NCBI GenBank assembly: GCA_039034015.1
Contig: JBCCBM010000003.1
Coordinates: 285,390 to 349,389 of the forward strand
Direction: 5' to 3'
Source of the DNA: Acuticoccus sp039034015
Lineage (GTDB): Bacteria > Pseudomonadota > Alphaproteobacteria > Rhizobiales > Amorphaceae
Length of the DNA: 64,000 bases
Shown: positions 52,713-61,854 of the stretch, piece by piece
Numbering within the stretch: the stretch's first letter is position 1
Layout of the letters: every line of letters starts with the position of its first letter
The notes under the pieces: model-generated
Databases searched by the model: none
The model's input: only the letters and a program-made list of their open reading frames with translations
Told to the model about the DNA's origin: nothing
Program-made: the position numbers and the translations under genes

Positions 52713-55370
52713 CTACTCGGCGGCCGCCTCCGCAGGCTCGGGCGGGGGGAAGTCGGCGCCGTTGAACGCATAAAGCAGCGCACCATCCCGCGAGGTGATT
52801 TTGACGCTCTCCACATCCTCCTCGCGCATCTGCCGCTCCAAAAACTCGCGGCTGATGCGCGGCAGGATGGAGTTGGTGATGATCTTGTCGATCATCCGCC
52901 CGCCGGAGCCCGGATCGTTGCAGCGGGAGACCACATCGGCCACCAGCGCATCGTCATAGGTGAAGGTGGCGTTCTGGCTCGCCTTCACTGTGCGCGCCAC
53001 ACGGTCCAGCTGAAGGCGCACAATGCCGCCCAAGACATCATCGGTGAGCGGATAATAAGGGATCACCACCATGCGGCCCAGCAGTGCGGCGGGAAACACT
53101 TTTAAGAGGTCATCGTTGAGCTCGGCGGCGAGTTCTTCAGAATTTTCCTTGAAGAATGGGTCTTGGGCGAGGCCCATGATCTTGTCGGTGCCGACGTTGG
53201 AGGTCAGCATGATGAGGGTGTTTTTGAAATCGATGACGCGGCCTGTGCCATCTTCCATCACGCCCTTGTCGAACACCTGGAAGAAGACTTCGTGCACATC
53301 GGGGTGGGCCTTCTCCACCTCATCAAGAAGCACGACCGAAAACGGTTTTCGGCGCACGGCCTCGGTGAGGCGGCCGCCCTCGCCATAGCCCACATAGCCC
53401 GGGGGCGCGCCCTTGAGGGCGGAGACGGTGTGCGCCTCTTGGAACTCGGACATGTTGATGGTGATGACGTTTTGCTCGCCGCCATAAAGCTGTTCGGCGA
53501 TGGCGAGCGCCGTCTCGGTTTTGCCGACCCCAGAAGGGCCGCACAGCATAAAAACGCCGATGGGCTTGTTCGGATTGTCGAGCTTGGCGCGGCTGGTTTC
53601 CACCCGCTTGGCAATCATCTTGAGGCCGTGATCCTGGCCGATCACGCGGTTGGCGAGATGATCGGAAAGGGCAAGCACGGTCTCGATCTCGTTGCGGACC
53701 ATGCGGCCGACGGGGATGCCGGTCCAGTCCGACACCACGGATGCGACGGCTTCGGCGTCCACATGGGCGTGCATTTGCCGCCGCTCGTGGTCGATGGCGT
53801 TGAGGGCGGTGAGCGCGTCTGAGAGCGCGGCGCGGTCGATGGGGCCCTCGGTCTCTGCGCGAAGGTCGAGGATTTTGGTGACCAGCGCCTTTTCCGCGTC
53901 CCAATCGGCCTGAAGAGTGTCGCGGCGGGCGGTGAGGCGGGCAACGTCGGCCTCAAGCTCCTCCAGGCGCTGGGCGGCCTCGAGGCCAAGGTCGGCATCG
54001 CCGGTGAGGGCGGCGCGCTCGCGCTCGGCGGTGCGAAGGGCGGCCTCAATGTCGGCAAGGGCGGCGGGCTTTGTGGCCTGGCTGATGGCAACGCGGGCGG
54101 ACGCGGTGTCGAGGAGGCTGACGGCTTTGTCAGGAAGTTGCCGGGCGGGGATGTAGCGTTTTGAGAGGCTGACGGCGGCGGTGATGGCCTCGTCCGCAAT
54201 GCGCACCTTGTGGTGGGTCTCCATGGGCGCCACGATCCCGCGCAGCATGTCGGCGCAGCGCGCTTCGTCCGGCTCGTCGACGTTGACGGGCTGGAAGCGC
54301 CGGGTGAGGGCGGGGTCTTTTTCAAAATACTGGCGGTATTCGGACCATGTGGTGGCCGCGATTGTGCGCAGGGTGCCGCGCGCGAGGGCGGGTTTTAAAA
54401 GGTTGGCGGCATCGCCTGTGCCGGCCTGGCCGCCAGCGCCAATCAGCGTGTGCGCCTCGTCGATGAAGAGGATGATGGGGGTTTCTGAGCCCTGCACCTC
54501 GTCAATCAGCGTTCTGAGGCGCTGCTCGAACTCGCCCTTCATGGAGGCGCCGGCCTGGAGAAGGCCAATGTCGAGCGACAGGACTTGAACGCCCTTCAGG
54601 CTGTCGGGCACTTGGCCGGCAACGACGGCCTGGGCAAAGCCTTCCACAACGGCGGTTTTGCCCACCCCCGCCTCGCCGGTGAGGATGGGGTTGTTTTGCC
54701 GCCGGCGCATCAAAACGTCGACAATTTGGCGGATTTCCATGTCCCGGCCGACGATGGGGTCCATGGTGCCCGAGCGCGCGTCGGCGGTGAGATCGGTGGT
54801 GAACTTTTGGATGGTGCCGGAGGCTTTTGGCCCTGCCGCCGGCGCATCACCCGCGAGGCTTGACCCATCAACGGGGCCAAGCGTTGCCTCGCTCGACTGG
54901 CGCCACAAGGTGCCATGCTCGCGCACCACATCGTCCACCGAGAGCTTTGCCAGAAGCGGAGAGAGGCCGGCCACCACGCGGCTCAAGCTCTGGGACTTCA
55001 TGGCGCCGACGAGGAGGTGGCCGGAGCGCACCTGCGTCTCGCCGAACATCAGCGTTGCGTAATACCAGGCCTCCTGGAAGGTCTCGTAAATGCTGTCCGC
55101 GAAATAGGGGCTGGGGGAGGGCGCTTTGGGGAAGCGGGCGATGGTGGCTTGAACGTCGGCCAGCGCGCGGGACCGGTCGACCTTGAGGCCGTCGAGCGTG
55201 AGGGAGAGGTCGGACGCATCCTCCTGCAAGAGGTGGGCGAACCAGTGGGCGAGCTCCACCGTGGCGTGGCCCTCGCCGCGGGCCTGGCGCCGGGCGCGCA
55301 CCAGCATTTGGTGGCACACGCTGTTCAGCTTGCCGAGGATCACATCGTTGCCGACGTCGAGCATTGTCAT
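52713..55370 (-). CDS. tssH: type VI secretion ATPase TssH (ClpV)
   Basis: The 885-residue AAA+ unfoldase has an N-terminal ClpV-type domain (~10-150), first Walker A GEAGVGKTAVVEG (~232) with LFIDEAHTLIGAGG, a coiled-coil middle domain (~420-510), and second Walker A GPSGVGKTETAL (~612) with VVLLDEVEKAHPDV. It disassembles the contracted TssBC sheath in the cytoplasm. It is the last T6SS gene of this operon; its start overlaps tssG. Confidence 0.95.
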   Translation of the reverse strand: MTMLDVGNDVILGKLNSVCHQMLVRARRQARGEGHATVELAHWFAHLLQEDASDLSLTLDGLKVDRSRALADVQATIARFPKAPSPSPYFADSIYETFQEAWYYATLMFGETQVRSGHLLVGAMKSQSLSRVVAGLSPLLAKLSVDDVVREHGTLWRQSSEATLGPVDGSSLAGDAPAAGPKASGTIQKFTTDLTADARSGTMDPIVGRDMEIRQIVDVLMRRRQNNPILTGEAGVGKTAVVEGFAQAVVAGQVPDSLKGVQVLSLDIGLLQAGASMKGEFEQRLRTLIDEVQGSETPIILFIDEAHTLIGAGGQAGTGDAANLLKPALARGTLRTIAATTWSEYRQYFEKDPALTRRFQPVNVDEPDEARCADMLRGIVAPMETHHKVRIADEAITAAVSLSKRYIPARQLPDKAVSLLDTASARVAISQATKPAALADIEAALRTAERERAALTGDADLGLEAAQRLEELEADVARLTARRDTLQADWDAEKALVTKILDLRAETEGPIDRAALSDALTALNAIDHERRQMHAHVDAEAVASVVSDWTGIPVGRMVRNEIETVLALSDHLANRVIGQDHGLKMIAKRVETSRAKLDNPNKPIGVFMLCGPSGVGKTETALAIAEQLYGGEQNVITINMSEFQEAHTVSALKGAPPGYVGYGEGGRLTEAVRRKPFSVVLLDEVEKAHPDVHEVFFQVFDKGVMEDGTGRVIDFKNTLIMLTSNVGTDKIMGLAQDPFFKENSEELAAELNDDLLKVFPAALLGRMVVIPYYPLTDDVLGGIVRLQLDRVARTVKASQNATFTYDDALVADVVSRCNDPGSGGRMIDKIITNSILPRISREFLERQMREEDVESVKITSRDGALLYAFNGADFPPPEPAEAAAE

Positions 55371-56377
55371 CTCCCATCCATGTGGCGGCGGGCCGGGGTG
55401 TTGGGCCGAAAGCGCGCGTCCGCCAAATATGCCTTGTTTTGAAAGTCGTGTTGCGGGTTCATCCAGCCGGTGTAGCCAAGGCGCCCGGCGACCCCCAGCG
55501 TCGCGGCGGGGGCAAGATGGGTGGGGAGCGAAAGTTCAACATCCCAGTCCAGCTCGTCGCCCAAATAAAACGCGATGGCATCGGCCAGGCGATCGGCATT
55601 CGGCCCATCGGGGAGGAAGGTTTCGTACTCGCTGAGCGTTGCGACGGTGATGCGAATGCGCACTTTTTCTTCGAACGTGAGCACCTTTCGGCCCACCATC
55701 ATGTCGCGCCCCAGCGCGCTGTTGGCAGCGCCGAGCCGGGTTTGGTCCGCCTCGTCGAGCATGAGCGAGGTGGGGACGAACTCTTCCACCTCCACCTCGA
55801 CCTCAAAGAGGCCGGAGAGAAAGGCGCGCAGGCGCGAGGCGCATTTGACCCGCGCGGACAAGAGCCCCGCATAGGCGGCCTTGGCGAGGGTCGGGACGGC
55901 GCCGTCTGGATCATCACGGTCAAGGCCAAGGCCGACGACGGCGCCGACATATCGCACAAAACGGTCTTCCGCCGGGCGGTCGCGCTGGGCAATGGGGCGC
56001 GCATCGGCCCAGGCGCGGAAAAAGAGCTGGAGGAACCGGTTGTTAAAAATGTCGAGGAAGCGGGCGAAGGCGGGGTCGTCGCGAAGGCTCGCGTGGAGCG
56101 CCTCCTCGGTGAGGGCAAGCGGCATTGCGCCTTGTGGGCCCATGAGGCCCAGGAACTGGACGGTGAGAGCGAGGCGACCGCCATCGTCAACGTCCGCGGC
56201 GACGACGTTGGAGGCGGGGAACGCAAGGTAAGGGTCTTGGCCGAGGACCGCGACGTCGCGGGCACGGCGGCGGGTGCGGCCGATGCGGGGCACATCGTCC
56301 CGCTCCCGCTCGGCCGCGCGCAGGAGGGCGAGCATGTCGTGCCGGAACGGGTTTTCGCGGTCGAGGCCGTCGGTCAT
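55367..56377 (-). CDS. tssG: type VI secretion baseplate protein TssG
   Basis: The 336-residue protein has the TssG pattern: PFRHDMLALLRAAER, FLGLMGPQGAMPLALTE, NNRFLQLFFRAWADARP and, near the end, LGYTGWMNP. It forms the baseplate wedge with TssE, TssF and TssK. The start at 56377 overlaps tssF by ATGA; an upstream ATG lies inside tssF. Confidence 0.93.
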   Translation of the reverse strand: MTDGLDRENPFRHDMLALLRAAERERDDVPRIGRTRRRARDVAVLGQDPYLAFPASNVVAADVDDGGRLALTVQFLGLMGPQGAMPLALTEEALHASLRDDPAFARFLDIFNNRFLQLFFRAWADARPIAQRDRPAEDRFVRYVGAVVGLGLDRDDPDGAVPTLAKAAYAGLLSARVKCASRLRAFLSGLFEVEVEVEEFVPTSLMLDEADQTRLGAANSALGRDMMVGRKVLTFEEKVRIRITVATLSEYETFLPDGPNADRLADAIAFYLGDELDWDVELSLPTHLAPAATLGVAGRLGYTGWMNPQHDFQNKAYLADARFRPNTPARRHMDGR

Positions 56378-58329
56378 AGGTTTGGCCGTGTGCCGAAGAC
56401 GGGCGGCCAACGTTTGATCTCGCCCCGGTCCAGCGTTTTCATGACCATTTGCGTAAAACGGTTGAGCGAAACGTATTCGGCAAAGAATTGATTGAGCACC
56501 ATGCCGAAGAGGAACGCGCCCGTCCCTTCAAACGCGCCGTCTTCGACGGTGACGGTGATTTCAAGGCCCCGTGCGGCGCCATAGCCGTGCTCGCTCTTGA
56601 TGCGGCGCACGATGGGGCGGATGGCAACCTCCTCCACGGCGGCGATGGCGCGGCGGGCGGTGGCATCCTTCGGGTCGGCAAATAAAACAAGGAGTTGGCG
56701 GAGCGCCGCGGCCGACGCGCGCGGGTCATCCCCCGCCAGGCCCAGCTGGTTGAGGCTCATAAAATTGATGAGCCGCCAGGCGACCGCGCCGGTGTGGAGC
56801 GTGTCCTCCCCGCTTTCCCGGTAGGAGACGACCGGGGAGCGGGGGGCGGTGGGGCCGGCAACGCAGGTCAGTGAGAGTTCTGTGTTGTCGAGGAGCACAA
56901 AGTCGGTGCCCGTCGCGCCAACCGGGAGCTGCTCGGGAAGGTGGCGGTTTGTGCACAGCCCGCGCACAGAAACCTGCGCCACCTCAGAGCCAAAGCCCGC
57001 GCCTTTGGGCTCGGAGATGGAGAGGAACAGCTCCGTACCGGCGTAGGCGGAGGCGCGGCCGATGCGCTCTTCCTGGGCGGAGCGGCGGCGGGGGACGCGG
57101 CGGAGAGTGTAATAAAACCCTTCGTCCGTCTCGGTGCGGCGGCCGGGGGAGGAGTAGAGCGGGCGCATTCGCACTTTTCGGTCGCTGCCGGCAAGGTGGG
57201 CCGACACATCGGTGAGCTGGTAGGGCTCAAAGTCCAGCATGTGCGTGCGGTCGGGCACGACATGGTATTCGTGGACGCCGGGGGTGACGGTCATCCGGTC
57301 CATGGATTTTGGGAAAAGGTTCACGGCCGGGGCGGCGTAAAGCGTGAACATTGTGTCGTCGATGATCTGGCTGAACCGCTGGTGGGGCTCTGAGAAGCCG
57401 ATCACGATGTCAAACATGTTGGTTTGCGCGTGGGCGAGCGCGCGCTTGAGGCCTGTGACGCGAAAGCCCATGAGTTTGCGCTGGAACCAAAAGTATTCGC
57501 GCAAGTAATGGAAGCCGCGGAAGACGCGCGGATCTTCGGGGATCAGGAAATCGCTGGTGTCGAGGCCGATGGGCTCGAGCGCCTCGATGCCGAGGGGGAC
57601 GGAGACCGCATCGCCATGGCGGTCGAGATAGCGCACGAAAACGCCGGTCGCCTTGGCAAACAGGAACTCGTAGAGGAGGACGCTGTCGGGCCGGTCACCG
57701 GTGAGGTGGACGGTGAGGGCATCGGCATCCACCGCGCTCACAAAATGGTCGGGCTGGGTGGCCTCCTGGGGCTCATCGCGGCGGGCGGCGGCCGTGCGGT
57801 GGCGCAGCGTCAGCATGAGGCCGGCCGGCGTGCGGGCGGGGACGGTGATGCCGAGCTTGTCGATCGCCGCTTCTGAGGGGAGGTGGCTTGCGGCCTCAAT
57901 GTCGTAGGGCCACAGGGTGACCGGGGCGCGCAGCTGGTAGCGGCAGGCGACCTTGCGCGCCGCCTCCAGATAGGTGGCATCGACGAGGCTGCCGCGCGTG
58001 ACGGGAAAGCCTTGGCGCAGCGCCGGGTCACCGAAGGGGGGCTGGAAGGCGACCAGCATCGCCGACGGGGTGGGCGCCAGATATTCGGGGAGGAGCTGCT
58101 CCAGGTAGTTGGCGCAAAACTCGTGAAACTCGTGCCTGATCTTGAGCTGGACGCGGGCGGAGAGGAACGCTGCCCCCTCCAAAAGGCCCATGATGAGCGG
58201 GTCCTGCGCCTCGCGGGTGAGGCCGCCAAGGTGTTCGGCAATGCCTGGAAATTCGTTGGCGAACTCTTCGGCGTGGTCGTTCAGATACCGGAGTTCATCG
58301 TTGTAAAGGCTGAGGAATTCGCGGTCCAC
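56374..58329 (-). CDS. tssF: type VI secretion baseplate protein TssF
   Basis: The 651-residue protein starts with FLSLYNDELRYLNDHAEEFANEFPGIAEHLG, the classic TssF N-terminus, and contains DPLIMGLLEGAAFLSARVQLKI. It is the largest wedge subunit of the baseplate. The GTG start directly follows the tssE stop (TAG-GTG), with GGAGG upstream. Confidence 0.95.
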   Translation of the reverse strand: MDREFLSLYNDELRYLNDHAEEFANEFPGIAEHLGGLTREAQDPLIMGLLEGAAFLSARVQLKIRHEFHEFCANYLEQLLPEYLAPTPSAMLVAFQPPFGDPALRQGFPVTRGSLVDATYLEAARKVACRYQLRAPVTLWPYDIEAASHLPSEAAIDKLGITVPARTPAGLMLTLRHRTAAARRDEPQEATQPDHFVSAVDADALTVHLTGDRPDSVLLYEFLFAKATGVFVRYLDRHGDAVSVPLGIEALEPIGLDTSDFLIPEDPRVFRGFHYLREYFWFQRKLMGFRVTGLKRALAHAQTNMFDIVIGFSEPHQRFSQIIDDTMFTLYAAPAVNLFPKSMDRMTVTPGVHEYHVVPDRTHMLDFEPYQLTDVSAHLAGSDRKVRMRPLYSSPGRRTETDEGFYYTLRRVPRRRSAQEERIGRASAYAGTELFLSISEPKGAGFGSEVAQVSVRGLCTNRHLPEQLPVGATGTDFVLLDNTELSLTCVAGPTAPRSPVVSYRESGEDTLHTGAVAWRLINFMSLNQLGLAGDDPRASAAALRQLLVLFADPKDATARRAIAAVEEVAIRPIVRRIKSEHGYGAARGLEITVTVEDGAFEGTGAFLFGMVLNQFFAEYVSLNRFTQMVMKTLDRGEIKRWPPVFGTRPNL

Positions 58330-58884
58330 CTAGCGCCTCCGGAAGCGGAATTTGGCGAATTCTGAATCCACCTCCGCCACAAACGCAACCGGAATGTTGA
58401 GGGGCTTGGCCTTGAGCTGCGCATTGATGTGGAAGCGCAGCGTCAGCGTGGTGGGGTCCACGCTCTCATCACGCGCCACCGCAATGGAGCGCGGATCGAG
58501 CCGCGGCTCAAAGGCGATGAGGGCGGCCGTCAGCCCCTTTGGGATCGCGCCGACACGGTCACTGTCGATGGTGAGGGCGGCCAAGTCGGCCATGCCGTAG
58601 TTGAGGATGCTTGTGCGAACATGGGGCGCTTCGGTGAGGTCTTCGGAGGCTTCCATGTGCACCGAATTGAGGAGGGTGACGATGGAGCGGTCGACCTCTT
58701 TGCGCAGCGTGTCCTCGGTGATGGGATAGCGTTCCATCCCGCGCACGCCGGTGAGCGTTCGCCCCCCGGGCGCCGGATCGTCTTGCCGGCCAAGGGTGCC
58801 TTTGCGGGCGCCAGCGTCCTTTGGCAGGGGGAAGAAAACGAGGTGAAGCGGCGTCTTGATCCGCGCCGCATCTGACGAGTTCAT
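58330..58884 (-). CDS. tssE: type VI secretion baseplate protein TssE (gp25-like)
   Basis: The 184-residue protein has an N-terminal extension and a gp25/lysozyme-like wedge domain (~60-180): TEAPHVRTSILNYGMADLAALT and FEPRLDPRSIAV. TssE initiates sheath assembly on the baseplate. It lies between hcp and tssF. Confidence 0.92.
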   Translation of the reverse strand: MNSSDAARIKTPLHLVFFPLPKDAGARKGTLGRQDDPAPGGRTLTGVRGMERYPITEDTLRKEVDRSIVTLLNSVHMEASEDLTEAPHVRTSILNYGMADLAALTIDSDRVGAIPKGLTAALIAFEPRLDPRSIAVARDESVDPTTLTLRFHINAQLKAKPLNIPVAFVAEVDSEFAKFRFRRR

Positions 58885-58949
58885 AGGAACACCACCGAAA
58901 GGGGGCGTGTGCGGAGGGTCCGCAACACGCCCTCAGCGGCAAAAATGGG

Positions 58950-59432
58950 TTATTTCCATTCCTGCGTTTCGGCGTTGAACATCATCTTCTCGTCTTTGTC
59001 TTTCGAGCCGTCGTGCTTTTGCGACGCATACTCGAACTCGACCTTCGCAAAGTTGAGCGAGATGGACTCGGTCACCCGGTCATCACCGCCCGAACCGCCC
59101 GTTTGGTAGGACGAGATCAAGATGTCGGTGAGCTTGAACTTCATGTATTCAAGCGGATTCTCACCGGCTTTGCGGATGGTGAGCAGACCCTCTTTGATGT
59201 GCTTGCCGTTGGCGGTGAGTTTGGCCAGCACCGGGGACGACAGGTCCACATATTTGGTGATGGTCAGGTCCTGCACGTTGGCTTTGCCCGAGCCCGCACC
59301 GCCACCGAGGTGGGCCGAGCCGGAGTTGGTCATCCCCCACGACCATGCGAGAATATCAATGGTGTCTTTGTGTTTTGAATCTTTGGACTCGCCCTTGATC
59401 CCATCAAGTTTGAGAAAAAAATCGACTGCCAT
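58950..59432 (-). CDS. hcp: type VI secretion tube protein Hcp (TssD)
   Basis: The 160-residue protein starts with AVDFFLKLDGIKGES, followed by DTIDILAWSWGMTNSGS and VQDLTITKYVDLSSP, all Hcp signatures. It forms the hexameric-ring inner tube and can carry effectors. It lies between tssC and tssE. Confidence 0.96.
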   Translation of the reverse strand: MAVDFFLKLDGIKGESKDSKHKDTIDILAWSWGMTNSGSAHLGGGAGSGKANVQDLTITKYVDLSSPVLAKLTANGKHIKEGLLTIRKAGENPLEYMKFKLTDILISSYQTGGSGGDDRVTESISLNFAKVEFEYASQKHDGSKDKDEKMMFNAETQEWK

Positions 59433-59551
59433 GGTTCAAGTTTCCCTGAATGGAGCGCATTTACTTGCGCGATTTGGTTTTGTGATGAAGATCACAGTCT
59501 CTGGATCTTCACCGTTGTTGAATTCCGGCCCTTAAAACTGCCCGGTGACCC

Positions 59552-61042
59552 CTAGTTGGTGGTTGGAAGCCGCGACACAAGGGACAAACCGATGTCCATT
59601 CCCTCCAATTGATAGTGCGGCCGCAGATAAAACCGGGCGGAGTAGTAGCCAGGGTTCTCTTCGTCCTCGACAACCTGCACCGCAGCGTCCGAAAGGGGCT
59701 GTTCGGCCTTTTGCGCCTCAGAGGCCATGGCAGGGTTTGTGAGGACGTATTGGTTGATCCAGCTTTGCAGCCAGCTCTCCAGCTCCGCCTGCTCCTTGGA
59801 GGAGCCGATTTTGTCCCGCACCATGCACTTGAGGTAATGGGCGAACCGCGACACGGCGAAAATGTAGGGAAGGCGCGCCGACAGGTTGTCGGAGGCGGTG
59901 GCCTCCACCTTGTCGTACTTTTTCGGCTTGTAGATCGACTGGCCGCCGATAAAGGCCGCCTTGTCGGTGTTTTTGCGGTGGATGATCGGCAGGAAGCCTG
60001 CGGCCGACAATTCCCCCTCGCGCCGGTCGGAGATGGCGATCTCGGTGGGGCACTTCATGTCCGTCCCCTCATCGGTGGGGAAGGTGTGGACGGGAAGGTT
60101 CGTCACCTCGCCGCCTGAGGCAACGCCCCGGATGCGGGTGGACCAGCCATAAAGCTTGTAGGACCGGTTGACGTTGACGGCCATGGCGTAAGCGGCATTC
60201 ATCCAGCCGTACTTGTCGCCGTTGTGGCCGTCGGTCTCCTCCTCAAAAGCGAACTCTTCCACCGGGTCCGACTTCGCGCCATAGGGGAGCCGCGCCAGAA
60301 CACGGGGCATCGCAAGGCCGAGATAGCGCGTGTCGCTCTCGTCCCGAAGGCCGCGCCAGCCGGCGTACTCGGGCGTATCGAACATTTTTCCGATGTCGCG
60401 CGGGTTGGCAAGCTCGCGCCAGGAATCCATCCCCAGCATCGCCGGGTCCACCCCCGCCAGGAACGGGGCATGGGCGGCGCTGGCGATCTTCGCCATGGAG
60501 CGCATCACCGCAACATCCTTCGGGAGCTGGCTAAAATAGTAGTCCCCAACCAAAGCGCCGAACGGGTGCCCGCCAAGCTGCCCGAACTCTTGCTCGTAGA
60601 TCTGCTTGAAGAGGGGGCTTTGGTCCCAGCGTGCGCCGGGATACTCTTTGAACATCCCTGAGAGTTCATCCTTGGTGATGTTCATCACCTTGATTTTGAG
60701 GGACGAATCCGTCTCAGAGTTGAACACCAGATAGTGCAGGCCGCGCCACGCACTCTCCAGTTTTTGAAATTTCTCGTTGTGGAGGACCTCGTTCATCTGG
60801 GCGGACAGCTTTTCGTCAAGCCGCGCAATCATCTCCTCGATGGTGTCGAGGACGTCCTCTTTGATGACGCTGGAATCGGCGAGCGCCTGGCCCACCAGCG
60901 CCCCCACCGCATTGTCCACGTCGGACTTGGCTTGGGGGCTTCTGGGCCGAAAATTCTTCTCAATGAGATCGTCAAACTCCCCCGTGTCCGTGGTGGCGGC
61001 GGGGGCGGCAGACGGCTCTTCGGCGTTATCGGTGGATGACAT
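59552..61042 (-). CDS. tssC: type VI secretion sheath large subunit TssC (VipB)
   Basis: The 496-residue protein has the TssC core: FQKLESAWRGLHYLVFNSETD, QSPLFKQIYEQEFGQLGGHPFGALVGDYYF and RFAHYLKCMVRDKIGS. It pairs with TssB to form the contractile sheath. It starts 30 bp after tssB and is followed by a 119-bp gap before hcp. Confidence 0.96.
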   Translation of the reverse strand: MSSTDNAEEPSAAPAATTDTGEFDDLIEKNFRPRSPQAKSDVDNAVGALVGQALADSSVIKEDVLDTIEEMIARLDEKLSAQMNEVLHNEKFQKLESAWRGLHYLVFNSETDSSLKIKVMNITKDELSGMFKEYPGARWDQSPLFKQIYEQEFGQLGGHPFGALVGDYYFSQLPKDVAVMRSMAKIASAAHAPFLAGVDPAMLGMDSWRELANPRDIGKMFDTPEYAGWRGLRDESDTRYLGLAMPRVLARLPYGAKSDPVEEFAFEEETDGHNGDKYGWMNAAYAMAVNVNRSYKLYGWSTRIRGVASGGEVTNLPVHTFPTDEGTDMKCPTEIAISDRREGELSAAGFLPIIHRKNTDKAAFIGGQSIYKPKKYDKVEATASDNLSARLPYIFAVSRFAHYLKCMVRDKIGSSKEQAELESWLQSWINQYVLTNPAMASEAQKAEQPLSDAAVQVVEDEENPGYYSARFYLRPHYQLEGMDIGLSLVSRLPTTN

Positions 61043-61072
61043 CGTTCAAACCTTTTGCAATCGAAGGGCCGG

Positions 61073-61594
61073 TTAGGTGCTTGGCGTGCTGTCGTCGGAC
61101 GGGCCGCGTTTTTTCGCAAGCGCTTCCATCAGATCCGGGTTTTGTAGCAACTCTTTGATTTGATTGGAGGCAGCCGTCTTCCCATCCATAAAGCGCAACA
61201 GGTGGGTCAGCTGCTCGCGCGTCTCCAAAAGGCGCCGTGTCTCGGGGATCGCCCGGGCAACCGCCGCCGGGGAAAAGTCTTCCATCGTGTTAAAATTGAG
61301 TTTGACCTGAAGATACTCATCGGTCGCATCGCTGAGCATGTTCTTCACTTTTAAAGCGGTGCCCGGGTCGAGCGAGGCCATGTATTGATTAAAATTGTCC
61401 ATGTCGACGCTGGAAAACGTGCGATCACCCACGTCCGCTTTTTCTTTGCCGGCCGCATCGCCCGATAAATCAGACATCACCCCCATGACGAACGGAAGTT
61501 CCACTTGCTCTTCGGCGTCGTACGGATCCTCATAGGTAATGTGAACGCGGGGCGGACGATTGCGCCCAACAAAACCTTGACCACCACTTGGCAT
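61073..61594 (-). CDS. tssB: type VI secretion sheath small subunit TssB (VipA)
   Basis: The 173-residue protein has VHITYEDPYDAEEQVELPFVMGVMSDLSG, DNFNQYMASLDPG and LLETREQLTHLLRFMDGK, the TssB pattern. It is the first gene of the minus-strand T6SS string. GGGAG lies 6 bp before the ATG. The 260-bp divergent region to 61855 should contain the operon promoter. Confidence 0.96.
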   Translation of the reverse strand: MPSGGQGFVGRNRPPRVHITYEDPYDAEEQVELPFVMGVMSDLSGDAAGKEKADVGDRTFSSVDMDNFNQYMASLDPGTALKVKNMLSDATDEYLQVKLNFNTMEDFSPAAVARAIPETRRLLETREQLTHLLRFMDGKTAASNQIKELLQNPDLMEALAKKRGPSDDSTPST

Positions 61595-61854
61595 TGATCG
61601 CTCCCAGAAACGCTTTCAAAATAGGTTGCCTAAACAAAGCCATTGCCCTACCGGCCCGTCAACGCACCATCCCAACTTTTTTAAAGGCAATGCGATCGGG
61701 TGTGACGAACGGCACGAAAACCTCGCATCCGCTCGCTGTTGCCGCACAAATTGGGCGCCAATGGGGCGCGAACCCCCATATGCGCGCGGGCGGCGCGTTT
61801 GACGGCGCCGCCGCTCGCGGAAACACTGATGCCAAAACACGGCGGGGGATAGCC

